Shown here: positions 21,681 through 34,300 of the stretch, piece by piece
Numbering within the stretch: the first letter of the stretch is position 1
How the letters are laid out: the number at the start of each line of letters is the position of its first letter
Assembly (NCBI GenBank): GCA_030340625.1
Contig: JAOPHQ010004277.1
Location: 242,442-306,441, forward strand
DNA: 64,000 nt
Direction: 5' to 3'
Origin: Merluccius polli
Taxonomy: Eukaryota > Chordata > Actinopteri > Gadiformes > Merlucciidae
Notes under the pieces: model-generated
Seen by the model: only the letters and a program-made list of their open reading frames with translations
What the model was told of the DNA's origin: nothing
Database searches by the model: none
Made by a program: the position numbers and the translations under genes

Positions 21681-23863
21681 TAGGGCTGCACGATTCTGGA
21701 TAACATGAGAATCACAATATTCTTGCTTGGAATTGAGAATTCTCTCTCACGTTTTTGTTTCAATATAAATGTTTATTGCACTCATTTACCTAATAGAGAA
21801 GGAAACAAAACAAAACATATGATGGACATCAACTTTGGACAACAGAAAGGGAACGCTCCTGTTTTTAGCTTGAATGCAACAGCTTCATGAATCTGACACT
21901 GAACATAAAAACTTGAGTCTTCAGTCATAAAAACTTCAACTTCAGTCTCTTGTCTTCTCTTACTTACGCAACCTTTGAACAAGTATTTTTCTGTGCGTAA
22001 GATGATGAGAGAGGTAGGTATGCTTCTTAAAATGTAAATCACAGTTAACAAAATATAAATGACATTTGATATGACAACATGATAGCCATAACATGACCAT
22101 GACAATGACCTTGGCCATTCTATTAGGGTGACCCAAAGGATCAGGGGACTTTGAGGGAGGGGGGACTTTGCTTTAAAAGAAGATAATTACCAAAGCTCAT
22201 CTTAAAATTCTATTACACACACCAATGTAATATCACAACAGTTTAAGACTAAAGTACACTATCACATTTTTCCAACCATTTATAAAAATATGGAAATATC
22301 CAATACTTACCATAATTCCAGTCATCTCATCTGTCAATCTGGCCGTGGCAATGTTTAGCAGCTCCTGTGTGTTTGGGTCACTGTACTTTTCCTGAAGGTA
22401 CCCCAGGATTCTTGACTTAATTGATTGTGTGAGATCTGAGTCATCTTCCTGCACTGCCACAACTGATTGTTTCAAAGAGGTGGAGAACCAGCTTCAAAGT
22501 GGAGATGCTCACATATTGCTCTCCTGAGAGGGCATCAGTGAAGCCTGTCAGTGGGTTGAGTGCATTATTGATTGCCTCGAGGACTTTAATGTCCTGCCAT
22601 GTGGGAATGAGGTGTCATAGCCTTCTGATCAGAGAAGAGAACATGTGACCGGTTGCTGTTCAAGTACCGGTTGCTGTTCAAGTACCAAGACCATAGATCA
22701 AGTATCAAGACCATAGCTTGTCTCGATCCCCATCTTGTTGGACACTCAGTTTTAAGCTTGTGTTCAGGTAGCTTGAGCTCCTTTTCGGCCTCAGCAAGCT
22801 CCCTCTTCTGCCTTCCGCCTGTAACTGAAGCAGCCCACAAGCTTTTTGCATAGACTTACAGCGCGGTCAATTTGCTTGAATTTAATTCAAAATATTGATG
22901 TAAATAAACATTATTATTCATATTTTTTTATAACTGCTGTTATTATTGCTGTTATTGTCACTTATAGCCAGATGTAGCCTGTGCCCAAAACATTGAAGCC
23001 TTGACCTGTTGTTAAGGGAGGCTGCTTTCACAATGTTGGATCCATTGTCTGTCGTTATACACAATATTTTTTCCTCCTCCAAACTCCAAGAGGTAAGACC
23101 CTCCTTTAAGTGCCTCGCCTGTGTGATTCTTGGGTAAAAACGCAGTCTGTAGGCACCGACTTTTCATGGTGAAGTCACTAGCAATAACATGGACTGTGCA
23201 ACGTTTAAAATATAGTTGCGGGAGGGCATTGAGTAGCGCTTGTCTATAGTGTTCATCATTTTCATCTGTAATCTCCTTGTGCCTATGGGAGCTTGACGGG
23301 TATGTGATGCACTGTATAAGGTTCCCGTTATTGGGATTTTCTGCTGATGTTTTCTTGGCCTTTACAGCTTCATCATATTGCAGTTTGTGGTGACGTTTAA
23401 GTTGATTATATAAAGTTGTGGTGTTACCCTGCGGTGCTGCTACTATGGCAAACACTGCTTGCAATGTATGCGAGTTTGACTTTCATCGTCTTGTCTGAAT
23501 CCAAAAAACTTCCACCACCATCGTCAGCGGGGTTTTCTTCTGGATTCATTTGTAATTTTTATTTGTCCTTCCCCTACTCAACTTTTCTCTCACACTGTCT
23601 GATTGTAATTCGCCGGTGTCTCACTCGCTCTCTGGGTTTATTTCCCCTGGTTTTTTGCTGCTCTGCATCACGTGGTGTAATGCTGCATTGTCATTTGTTG
23701 AAGGAGAAAGTAGGAGCGCTTGTTTTGATGCAACTGATGTCCCTAATGAAAATGTAAGTCATTTAGTCAACAGTTATTTAGCAATCATTGTCATTTAGAA
23801 ATGAGATCGTATAGAGTTATGAATCGAGATCGCAAATTTAAAACGATTAATCGTGCAGCCCTA
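21681..23863. mobile_element. hAT element with 8-bp duplication
   Basis: A 2183-bp element with 16-bp near-perfect inverted ends (TAGGGCTGCACGATT on the left; the reverse complement ends the element on the right). It is flanked by a perfect duplication, CTAGGTAG, at 21673-21680 and 23864-23871. It carries a decayed transposase on the minus strand. Its target was the PIN-like pseudogene. Confidence 0.9.
22233..23464 (-). pseudogene. hAT transposase with BED finger, fragments
   Basis: Three pieces lie in order on the minus strand. The N-terminal piece (23464-23012) has a BED-like TTLYNQLKRHHK. A middle piece (22840-22586) holds the hAT signature ECPTRWGSR. A third (22475-22233) carries the ILGYLQEKYSDPNTQELLNIAT region. 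Frames change between pieces and the C-terminal dimerisation block is not seen. Most of the catalytic region is deleted, so this is a non-autonomous derivative of a ZBED-like hAT element. Confidence 0.75.
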
Positions 23864-24394
23864 CTAGGTAGCGAAGCCAGCAAATGTATCCTCTGGGCAT
23901 GTCGGGCTGTAATACTACATCAAGTGTCTAACAAATCCAGACTTTCAGAAACATGCAGCTGTTTTCAGCAATGATGCTTCAACAAAGAGAAATTAAAGAA
24001 GCTGGACAAGCTGCACTTCTGACTATCTACAATAGTGGACAAGAGGATAAAATTGTCTTTGTCATGAATGTTGTGCATCCTCAAGTGCTTCCCCATACAG
24101 CCTCTGCCACAAAGTACCACAGTTTCAGAGTGTACTTGCAAGTTCAAGACTGGCTACGTTGGGCAGGCCTGAGTCCAGCTGATCTGGTAGATGGAAAACT
24201 CATCCCAATAGAAATGGACCTTCCTCCAGCACCACCAACTCCTGAAAGTCATCAGGTGCAACTGCAAAACAGATTGTACTACAGCAAGGTGCAGTTGTAG
24301 AAAGCATGGACGGACATTTAAATCAAAGATTTTCACAACAGGAATGTGAAGGATTTTGGGTATTCATTCTCTTGCAGTGCCACGTGCTGCTGAT

Positions 24395-25662
24395 TAGTGG
24401 TGGATTTCATGATTCGTTTGCGCGAATCAGTTCGCGTCGTTCAGTTCGCCACAAAGAGTTGTTCGTTCGTTCGTTCGTTCGTTCAGTCGTGTTTCCGGTA
24501 GCGGTGAGTCATTCACTGAGTCGTTCAGACTCAGCTCCTCCCTCCGTCCCTCGTTCTCATTCGCGAATCGCGAACGACTCGGCTGTCATTCGCAAACGGC
24601 GAATGACAGCCGAGTCGGTCAGACTCGGCTCCCATTCGCAAACGGCGAATGACAGCCGAGTCGGTCAGACTCAGCTCCTCCCTCGTTCACAACATTCAAA
24701 CGAATCACGAATGCAGCTGAGTCGGTCTCGGTCAGACTCCCTCGTTCTCATTTACTAACTAATCACGAAATCACGATTCACAATCGTGCAATGGTGCAAA
24801 TGGTTATCAATCAACACAACATTAACTAAGTTCCTTTCAGCTGAGGAGCGCTGCGTGTTCGGAATCGGGATATTGTTGCCCGGGCCCCGCACGTCAGCTC
24901 GAGCTCACTTTATCCTGAAAGGTGGGAGGAGGGGGGGTTGATGGTGTTAATAAATGTGTGAATAATAGCAAATACAACATTGTGTCTGTCTGGTTGAATA
25001 TGTTAACATATGTATTTAATTTGAGTTCAACATATTTATTTAATGTATGCATAATGACATGTAAGGATCAAAATGCCCCATTCCCCCAATTCAAGGTAAA
25101 GTTAGACAAACCAAACGCAGCGGGATGCAGGGGGGGGGCGTAGTAGATTATTGGATGTTTAATATATCAGCAAGATAATAGATTTGATTTAGCAATGATG
25201 AGTTTAAAAGTTAATGATGTACAGTTGTGTTTATTCTGGGCATATTTTATTTACTATTGTAAATAAAAAAGATGGCCATTGGCCACCCCCACTCAAGATC
25301 AAGATCCACCAAGGTGGGGGTCCCGGTCGGGTCGCGTGCAACGAGACAGATTGACGAGACATTCAAATACTTTATTAATCTGGCATGACACAGAAAATAC
25401 AAAGACAGCATGCATTTACCATTTCACTGATATTTAAATACGATTGGCTGGCTCTCGTGAGTCGTGACGTCTCAGTCCTCGAGTCAATCACAGTCAGCGA
25501 ATGACTCGCGAATCAGCGCCGCAAATCAGCAGCGCGTCAGCGACTCAGCGAACGAGACGAACGACGACGAACGAGTCGAACGAGAACGGCGAATGAGGTC
25601 AGTTCGTTCACTTTAAAGAGTCGTTCGTTCGAACTGATTCGTTCGCGAACGAGCCATCACTA
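24395..25662. mobile_element. hAT-like MITE, 1.27 kb, with strong palindromes
   Basis: The flanking duplication CTGCTGAT is perfect at 24387-24394 and 25663-25670. The ends are TAGTGGTGG and CCATCACTA. Subterminal regions are full of TTCG/GTTCG and CGAA words on both sides (24400-24480 and 25480-25650), giving long imperfect inverted repeats. A perfect 19-bp-arm palindrome, CGACTCGGCTGTCATTCGC, spans 24575-24617 and is partly repeated just after. There is no transposase. Confidence 0.8.
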
Positions 25663-25670
25663 CTGCTGAT

Positions 25671-27720
25671 CTGTCAGTTAGTTCATGCTGCGAGAGACAC
25701 ATGTCGTAGTTAGCACACTGCTGTGCCTGCCAGCTTGTTTTGTGTTAATAAATGACGGAGTTGTGTAGTCAAATAGAGAAGTTGTCTGTCTCTTCATTCC
25801 TGCCTCCTTCCAAACCTTATTCTAAAGATTAATACAGCTTCTATGTCTAGGCCTAAACATCTAGGCCAAATCATTAATTTAATAATTTACTACTTCTACT
25901 TCTGTTCACAATTCAACAGCGCTCTTCACCCCAGTAACTGCGGTCATGTCAGGTGTGCTGCCATTTGCGATCAGTTGGTCTTTTCATGACTTAATTTAAA
26001 TACCTGTTTTAATTAGATATAGAATATTACACCATGGCCCCGGTGAATACTCGATTCTGATTGGCTGGAGAGGTATGCATTATTTTTCGATACATCCACG
26101 GCCATGGCCAGCAGCCTTATCACCGGACAACTGTCAACTTGGACCAGACTCGAGGGGGGGGGGGGGGGACACTACGTTTAGAAAGCTGCCCCGTTGCCAT
26201 GTCGTTACTAAGATCTTCTCTATGTACCGGAGTAATAAGGTAATGTCCGCATTCCATATGAATCTCATGTTAACTGATATTAGGCATTAGTCAGACCCAG
26301 TCAGACCCATATATTTCTCCAGTCATTTGCCATTTGTTTACAGGCACACACAAAGTAGTGCAAGCTAAATGTTGTACTTTTGAGACAGAATTACCCCAAA
26401 ATATGAATCAACAGCCTTATATATTTTTTTGATTCATAAGTGGCCATGGAATAAGCGGGATAATTCACTCTGAGGTGTGCGGTTATCGTAAAATAATTCA
26501 CTTCGCAGAGGCAAAACCCCGACGCGAAGCCCCCGTGGGGAGAGGGACAGAGATTCTATACAATGAAAAATAGGAGGCTGAAATGTTCTGCCTCAGTTTG
26601 TTAAATGTGTAAATGAAAATAAAGATTTGTGTTATATTTATGTATAACTACACTGCAAGAGGGTCCCTGTGAACTGTAAAAGAAAACAGTAGCTTGTTAT
26701 AATTTATTTGATTTTAAACAACTTTACTGTTTGTTAACTGTGTAAATTAACATAGAAGCTTTCATGTCGTATTTAATTTAATGTTGAACAGGGCACCTTT
26801 TTTAAAATTAAATATGCTTTTAACATGATCATTTTCATTTTCTTTCAATCATAATTGGAAGAATTCATGTGTGAAAAGTTTTTGACCGCCATGATTTTGG
26901 TGTCAGATAATGCAGCTTTTCATGGCCTACAAAGATGCTAAAAGACACAAGGACTTTCATGATCGTCATTTTCCGAATTTAAGGAAAAACACACTTTTTC
27001 CACCTACTTCTAAACCATTTGTTCAAATACCATCAAACTTGCTTTGTTAGACTCTTTGGACCATTATTGGTAAAAGTCAAAACAGTATGGTATCCACAGC
27101 CTGAGGGAAAAGGAAGCAGAGAAACTTTCTTCCTGTCCATGGTATTCATTCTGCACCCTTTGCAGCCCTTCCTTCTGGTGACACAAAGACCACAAACTTA
27201 ACACTTTCAAACATTCAGTTATTTTGAATGTACATAGCTTCCTTACTTGGAGAGAGCACTTCAGTCACATCCTTGTATCTCGCCTGCATATGTGGGTTCT
27301 CTTCAAGCCAGTTACCTTGATTGGCAATAGGGCTCAGCTGAGCAATTGCCTATTGATCCCATGTTTGACTTCCTCTGCTAACATTTCCTGAGGTTCAAGG
27401 CTTTGTGGTCTACCTTCAGGTCACCTTAAATTTCAAGCTCTATGCTCTCCACTATGTCACTGGAGATGTGATCCTCCAACAGTCAAGTCTTCAGCTCACT
27501 ACGATTTGCCCTATTGATGCTACTTCCCTGTTTCTTACCTCACCATGTTTATGTAGTTTAGTTTACCAATAAACAATATGTATTGTAATTGGGGGGGGGG
27601 GGGCTGTAAGTTTTAAAGTGTTTTCATATATATTGCAATATGTATTAAAAGAAATAAAACTTTCAGCCTTGTTTCAAGCTGATAAATAGCCAAATGAATA
27701 TTATTATATATTATAATTAG
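25671..27720. other. Unassigned AT-rich DNA
   Basis: No gene is recognised. A decayed MITE-like stretch may lie at about 26030-26540: CCATGGCCCCGGTGAATAC near its left side and GGCCATGGAATAAGC near its right, with a G-run at 26153-26168. Another G-run is at 27591-27603. Open frames are short and featureless. Confidence 0.4.
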
Positions 27721-27960
27721 GGCTGGGTGATAAACGCGCTAATTCAAATTAACGCCACTCATTTTTTTGACGCATTAACGCAGGTACTGGCCTTTTTAGA
27801 CGGACGCGATGTGCGCCTGCTAGACATTCATTTTCAATGAGAGATGGATGGTAACTAGCAATCCAACAACAAAGTACTGCTCCTCCACTCCACACCGCTC
27901 GTCTCTCATTGAAAATGAATGTCTATCGGGCGCAACTAGCAATCCAACAACAAGGTACTT
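27721..27960. repeat. MITE-like fragment with nested direct and inverted repeats
   Basis: The left part starts TTAGGGCTGGGTGATAAA, a word common at hAT-type ends. An inverted pair, AGACATTCATTTTCAATGAG and its reverse complement (about 27821-27841 and 27903-27924), and a direct pair, ACTAGCAATCCAACAACAA (about 27853 and 27936), are interleaved. No clear duplication was found on the right. Confidence 0.45.
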
Positions 27961-28778
27961 GTTGTGAAAAGCAGTTTCAAAAATGAAACCCTTACTCACA
28001 CGTGTTCTTTAATGAAGTGATAGAAGAAGTTTTAGCTTTAAGAAATAATCAGTTTTATTGTTAACACCAGTATAATGTGCAGAGTTTTACAGATATCTGG
28101 GTCCAACTACATTTCCCTGACAGAACAACAAAGTGTGTGTGTGTCAGTTCACGAAGTCTGAGCACCAACTATCCCTAACCCAGGATGTTATATACACAAA
28201 CAGTGAAAACGTCATAACAAAGGCTGTCTCATCCAGCTGTTGACGTCTTCCCACCTCGTCCTCATGGTATCTGACTCCCAGCATGTACAGAGGCCAGCCT
28301 GCCTGTTCTTTACTATCATATGACCTGCACTTTGCAACCAACTGATCTCACACTATCTATTCTACACGTCACCAACAATGTACTCATTCTGATTATGAGG
28401 AGTTGCTTTTATAATTATATGCCTCTGCGTATATCTCATGATTCTGTCTTACTTCAGCAGAAAGGCACCAAGATTAGTGTGACCCTAATTATGGGTCATA
28501 TGATATATAGATATAAAATATAACCATACCTTTAATCCTTCTCTTGGTCTCATCTAAACTGAGATCACATATGAAAATTTGGAAATTAAACTGAGACCAC
28601 ATATAAAAATTTGGAAAAAAATGTGAAAATTTGGAAAAAATTGTACTCCTCCTTCTCTTGGGCTCAGCAAAACCGAGCCCATGAAATATCAAATTCGGAA
28701 ATTCTGCTACTCCTTCAAAATATAAAATTTGTGGTTCTCTGTATTTCTCCACACTTATTAGATTTATAGCATAATGGG
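27961..28778. other. No gene; possible LTR-like sequence
   Basis: TGTTGTGAAAAGCAG at 27961 resembles LTR edges in this window, and GTACT occurs both just before it and near 28376, but the right edge is not a clean CA, so I do not call it an LTR. The section 28718-28790, continuing after the SINE at 29593-29640, is similar to 56205-56335. No coding region is supported. Confidence 0.3.
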
Positions 28779-28790
28779 AAGATTTATAAA

Positions 28791-29580
28791 AAATTGGCTT
28801 TATTATAGGACAGCTGGAGATAGACAGGAAAGGGGGGCAGAGAGAGAGGGGATGACACGCAGTGTTGTTAAAAACAAAAAGACGGACGGTGGTAAACAGA
28901 AAAAAGGCCGGTACAACGAAGGAGGTTTCACCTATGTGTCTGGATCTATTTAACAATTTAGTAGAATTACAAAGTACACCATCTGATCAAAATGAGCACA
29001 GAGTGAGAGTGGCACTTAGCCGTTTGGTACCGAAAGTTCAAAAGGAGAACTGAGACAACACCGCACAAAGTCTGTCTCCGGGAAAGCGCGCGGAGGGGGG
29101 ACAGGGTTTTCTTCTTATAGCCAGGGGTCCACCCAGCCAGATTCAAGCCCTCCTCCCTCGGTTGGTCTCTGTCGCAAGATGTATGTTCCCCATACACCGC
29201 CTTGAGAGTGGCCGTGGGAGCAGTTCCTTATGGCGAGGGTGCCGTTATCTCAAGTGCTCAGTTCTTTGTTTCTCGGGGTGACAGAGTTCAGTGACCGTCT
29301 GGCTCTGGATTTCTCCAGGATGATATATAGGTCAGTGACAGTTCTCAGTTCCTATTCTAGCTTTCAGATCCATAGTCTGACAGTTAGTTGGCACATATCG
29401 TGGGTCAGGGGTCAATCAGCAATAAACATCTGTTTCCTGGGGGAATACAGTCTGGGTCGTAGAGTACAGTCTGAGTCGTCAAAACAACAACCTGTCAGGG
29501 GGTCAATTTTTCAACAACAGCAGCAAAGGGCCGCAGGTCGGATTCGAACCAGCTCTACCCACTGAGCTATCCGGGCGCCC
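28791..29580 (-). mobile_element. tRNA-headed SINE carrying a solo LTR
   Basis: Read on the minus strand it starts GGGCGCCCGGATAGCTCAG (A box, 29552-29569), then GGTTCGAATCC (B box, 29540-29550) and a unique part ending in CTGTCCTATAATAAAGCC. The anticodon arm is missing. A perfect 12-bp duplication, AAGATTTATAAA, flanks it at 28779-28790 and 29581-29592. The ~125-bp SINE is split by a 657-bp LTR at 28863-29519. Confidence 0.75.
28863..29519 (-). repeat. Solo LTR related to the full ERV
   Basis: On the minus strand it starts TGTTGTTGAAAAATTGACC and ends with CCGTCC, then TTTTTGTTTTTAACAACA. This parallels the start (TGTTGTTGGAAAATTGGCC) and end of the ERV LTR at 2943-3618. A 4-bp duplication, GCAG, flanks it at 28859-28862 and 29520-29523. 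No internal sequence is left, so LTR-LTR recombination removed it. It is an older or sister subfamily of the complete provirus. Confidence 0.85.
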
Positions 29581-29695
29581 AAGATTTATAAATTTAAGGG
29601 TACATTTATAAATTTCTCCCAAATATCCCCCCTTTGGGACTTCCAAAGTCCCAAAAAACTACCAATTTAGTATAATTTCCCCCCTCCCTGGAGAA

Positions 29696-31367
29696 TCAAA
29701 TGAGACTACTTGCCGGACCGCTAGATGAACCTTCAGCATCACATTTGGTTATCAGAATTTGTTTATTTGTTGTCGCAGCCTCAGCATCGTCATGAGGCTG
29801 TTGCTCCTGGCTGGGCTGAGTCTGATCCTGGGGTGGTCGGTCTGTGCCGGGTACACCTGCACCCAGCTCCTCCTTGTGGTCCTCCCTCGTCTTTGGTTGA
29901 GCGGCTTTGGTGCAGTGGTTGAGGTGGTACCAGGTGGAACTCCCTTCCACCTCGATGATGGTTGGTGTCGCATTGGTGACTTTGTATGGTCCTTTTCTCC
30001 TGGGTTCGTTCCACTTTCCCCTGAACGCCTCAGGTACAACTGGTCACCTGGCTCCACCCCCCTTGGTGGTTCTTTCTCCAGCTCTGGAACTCTGTTTCTC
30101 CCCATGTCAGGTTCCCTGGAAGCTCTGGTCGTGGCAGATCCTCTGTCATAGAATTGTTTCCACACAACTGCAGGGGCTATAACAATCAAAGCAAAACATA
30201 CAACTACACCAAGCCACCCCATCTTGTTTTCTGGGCGGCACATAATTATTTATGATTATAATACTAAATATAACAACCCCACTCAACGGAACTTATTGAA
30301 GATATTATTACTGCCATAACTTATTGCTGCCAGCCTTACCCCTTGCTTATGTTCCTTCTTCCCAAAATAAAATGATTATATACGAAAAATGTAAATGTAA
30401 ATACGCTGAATAGCAACTTTCTTTAGTGGAGTCCTTTTTCTATCCCTGTAGCTGGGTGGTAACACCCCCAACATAAGTACTTGTATGCCTTCTTTCCTTT
30501 GACTCTACACTTGTGTGTTAGCAAAGCTAATAAAGTAAAAATGTACCACTCTTCTTCCTCCTGTCAGTCTAAGGCTGCTCTATTACACTCCCTTTTACAT
30601 CTCCCCGGGTCCTTGCCGGTGGGTCAGATGCTCCGCATAGTGACCAATGATACAAGGTTTCACCTTTGCCGTCCAGCCGGACTGCGTGTGAGGTTCTCTC
30701 TATCACCCGGTATGGTCCTGTCCACCTTGGGTCTGACCACTTCCTCTTGATGACCTTCAACAACACCCACTCGGTGTCTTTCGGGGCCGGTGCCTGCTCT
30801 GCACCTCCTTGGATTACTGCCACCTGTTTGGAAAAGGCTGCAACCAGTGCCGTTAGTTGATCATAGTATGGCTTGTAGGTCAGGAATGGAGTGGGTGGGG
30901 CTGTAACCCCCCCCCAGCTCCAGGTCCTGGAAACTGCTGGCCACAGACAAGCTCATATGGTGTGAACCCTGTAGCGGAGTTCACTGAAGTCCTTGTTGAC
31001 ATTAAAGCTAGCGGAAGGGCTTCTAGCCAGCTGAGTTTACTGTGTGCACATATTTTACCAATCTTTCCCTTCAGTGTCTGCTTCATCCTTTCGACCTTGT
31101 CCTGAGACTGAGGATGGTAGACACAACCTAATCGCTGTTTGATGTGTAACTGCTGCACCACACTTTTCACAGTTATCTGAATGAAAGCTGATCCATTGTC
31201 TGATCTATTTTCTAATTGAATTTCACACCTTGGCATGACTTTTCTAGATACAAACTTGATTACAATAGTCACACTTTGATCTTTTATTGGGGCTGTTTCT
31301 ACCCAATTGCTGAATCTGTCATTGACTACTAGCATGTACCTTTTACCATATACAGTACACTTTTGAT
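29696..31367 (-). pseudogene. Retroviral integrase and 3' pol remnants
   Basis: On the minus strand 31367-30880 encodes an integrase core: DRFSNWVETAP, then SDNGSAF, GCVYHPQSQDKVER and GFTPYELVCG. The next piece (30823-30569) has the C-terminal DPRWTGPYRV module. Further on (about 30243-29696, two frames) are a hydrophobic segment, MGWLGVVVCFALIVIA, and another GDQLYLRR-type basic region like a second integrase tail or Env leader. Stops and shifts break it. The 5' side is cut by the hAT element starting at 31368. This is a different retrovirus family from the full ERV. Confidence 0.75.
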
Positions 31368-34300
31368 CAGTGTTGTAATGTAACAAAGTACAAATACTTT
31401 GTTACTGTACTTAAGTACAATTTTCACATATCTGTACTTTACTTCGTTATTTATATTTCTGACAACTTTCACTTTTACTCCACTACATTTCCTAAATAAA
31501 ATGTGTACTTTTACTCCGATACATTTCTCCTAACCAGTACTCATTACTACAAATTAAAATCAGAAGAAGTTTGAGTTGGTGACGTAATGTCCGTTTGTTG
31601 TCATGTCAACTGCCAAGCGAAGAAGAAGAAGTCCCGCTTGTCCGGGCATGTCACATTATTGATGCCATCATGGAAGCACCTGCTGCAGGCTCTGCTGCTA
31701 ACGTTACCACTCCGGTAGCAGATGACGAGCATCTCGACAGTGGCGAACTTGGTGAACTCTGTGGTGGTGACGAAGATAACGTTAAACACCCGTGGCCGTA
31801 TTTGCAAGAAATATTTTCGTACATTGGAGTGATAGATTCTTCCTACCGGATTAAGTGCCTGTTTTGCCTACCGAGAGTCACTGAAATATTGGCATTCAAA
31901 AACTCCCCGTCCAACCTGAAGAAGCACATCGAGGTAGGTTCAATTAATTTTCATTCAATGAAGCCATAATGTCAACGTTATTGAACATGAATTAGTTATC
32001 ATAAGCCTGTTCAGATATCTGGCTAACGTGACGGCCAAGCATGTGCTAGGCTGTGGTGCAGGTTAAACACCACTGTCGATTAATGGGTACATAAAGCACT
32101 CAAGATATGTATATAATTTTAGAAATGTCTCCAAAATGGTGTTAAAGCCTAGTTTTTGTAGTTTTTGGTAGTAACAGTTCTTTTTAACGCAATTCGGCGA
32201 TGACGTCACGTGAGGGAGACGTGGTGGAAGGTAGCCTCAGCCTTGTACTAGAACTATGGCGTCTTCGTTAGAAAATTAAGCCTGCACCACGGCCTTTAAC
32301 TTAAAAAAACACTATCAAAATACATACTGCTATTGAAATTATTTTAATACACCACCACAGTAGCGCTATGCTGCTATAAATGTAATTTTTAGTTTTGATG
32401 TCGGGATGTCCCTGGCGGGCGGACATTATTGTTTAACACATTGAACGTGGGGTAACTCCCCCCCCCCCCCACCCCCCCGGGCCGGCTACTAAATATTGGC
32501 GAAACAAACCTATTTTACTCGCAATAACAACATGCAACGGCGAAGGCTTTATTTCTTATTTCTCTTTAATTGTGGCAAGACCCACAATGTTGGTGAAGTG
32601 TCCTGGTGAGTTGCTAACTACCATTTAGAAACGCAGCAACAAGCGCTGGAGCTAGTCTATGAACAGCAGTGCATAGGGTTGCCAACCGTCCCTTGAAAAA
32701 CGGAATCGTCCCGTATTTAGAAACTAAAGAAGCCGTCCCGTATTGAGCTGAAAAGGGACGCACTTTGTCACGTATTACTGTGAGAGTCAAAACAGTCAGT
32801 AAAATGCCAATGGAAAATGAATAACAGGGCGCTTTAAATGGACATGTACGGTAAAGTTGTTCCCGGGCCCTGTCCTGTTCTGTGACCAATGAGCTGACAG
32901 CATATTCACACACGAGTATGACGATACAGAATACACTCACCCATTGGTTGAGGTACTGTCGCTCACGGAGAAGATACCGGAAGACAACAAAGCAGCATGG
33001 GTGACGCTGACAGTGACACAGACGCCGGCACCGCTTTACGGGGCGGTACACCTTCGAGCAGCAATGCGACAAATACATCAACTACTGCAAATACTGTTGA
33101 TAGATTGATAGATAAATACTATACTAATATAATATATATAACTATATATATATAGTATAACTAATATATACTACTATATGTATTTATCTATTTATCTGTA
33201 TAATCTGCTGAACAATCTCTTACTAGACTCTCTCTACTCGTCTCTCTCAATGGTCTCAAAGCGGGCTTTGGTCTGTCGTCTCCCCGACGTGACGTCATGC
33301 AATGCATTGTGGGGGAAATGAGAATCAATCCCAAACTGCTAAAATAGTAGCTACTTTTTCGTATTATATTACGTTTTGTGATACCCAACAACATCAAATA
33401 CAATGAATAAATGTTTAAATGTTTATTACCAACAAGCAAATGCGCAAATTTGTTAGAAAATTAAACCTGCACCATGGCCTTTAAGTTGTTTTGCTTATAA
33501 AATGTCTTTCTCTCACTTTTTCAGAGAAAGCATGTAGGCCACCTCAAAAAATATGAAGAGCTGACATCAAGAAAGAGAAAAAGGGCTCCTGAGACTCTTC
33601 CCACCACCTCTACCATTAGGCAGACCACACTGGTGAACACCAGGACTGTGTCTCAGAGGTCCATTGACAAAGCTATCCTGAAGTATGTGGTCCAAGGGCT
33701 CCAGCCATTCCATGTTGTTGAACAACAACCATTTCGAGATTTTGTGAAGGAACTGCAGCCTAATACAAAAATGATATCACGGCTGACCCTGTGCTCCATG
33801 ATTGATGATGCCTCCTTGGGAATGAAGAAGGCGGTGACTGAGGCCATGAGGGGAGTTGACCATATCGCCACCACTACTGACCAGAAGTAGAGCTTCATTG
33901 GTGTTACTGGCCATTGGATTGACCCCAACAGTCTCAAAAGATGCTCAGCAGCCCTAGCCTGTAAACAACTGAGAGGCTCGCACACATTTGATGTGTTGGC
34001 AAGCGCCCTGAATGACATCCACTCCGAGTTTGAAATTCGGGGGAAGATTGTGCGAACAACAACCGACAACGGCTCCAACTTCATAAAAGCTTTCCAAGTT
34101 TTTGGTGAAGATGAGAACAACAATGCAGTCGGAAGTGATGGTGATCCTGGTAATGCATCTCAACCAGGAGAGGATCAAGAGGATCAAGAGGGGGATGAAG
34201 AAGTGGAGTTTGTTGATGTGTCAGTGCTCCTGAATGAAGATGATGGTTTAGAGTTCCAGCTCCCACAGCACCAGCGCTGTGCTTGTCACCTACTCAACCT

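Larger units (their letters stand above)
21440..24298 (+). pseudogene. Dispersed PIN-like protein family, dead copy split by a hAT element
   Basis: The 5' part (21440-21672) reads SDGDADLLIVHTAV and, after a frameshift, GEDTDLLVLLCHH, an acidic PIN/flap-nuclease-like pattern that I recognise from a multicopy family in fish and cnidarian genomes. The 3' part (23872-24298) has KYHSFRVYLQVQDWL and a Pro-rich DLPPAPPTPES, which match the C-terminal region of the same family. The 2.2-kb hAT element at 21681-23863 sits between them, and the middle of the gene is also missing. The family function is not established. The link to it is from memory. Confidence 0.5.

Noticed and set aside
27961..28378. 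Solo LTR starting TGTTGTGAAAAG with GTACT on both sides
   Set aside because: The right end is not CA and the duplication is short. No TATA or polyadenylation order could be set.
29521..29580. A tRNA gene on the minus strand
   Set aside because: A and B boxes are present, but the anticodon arm is missing and a SINE tail follows. It is a SINE head.
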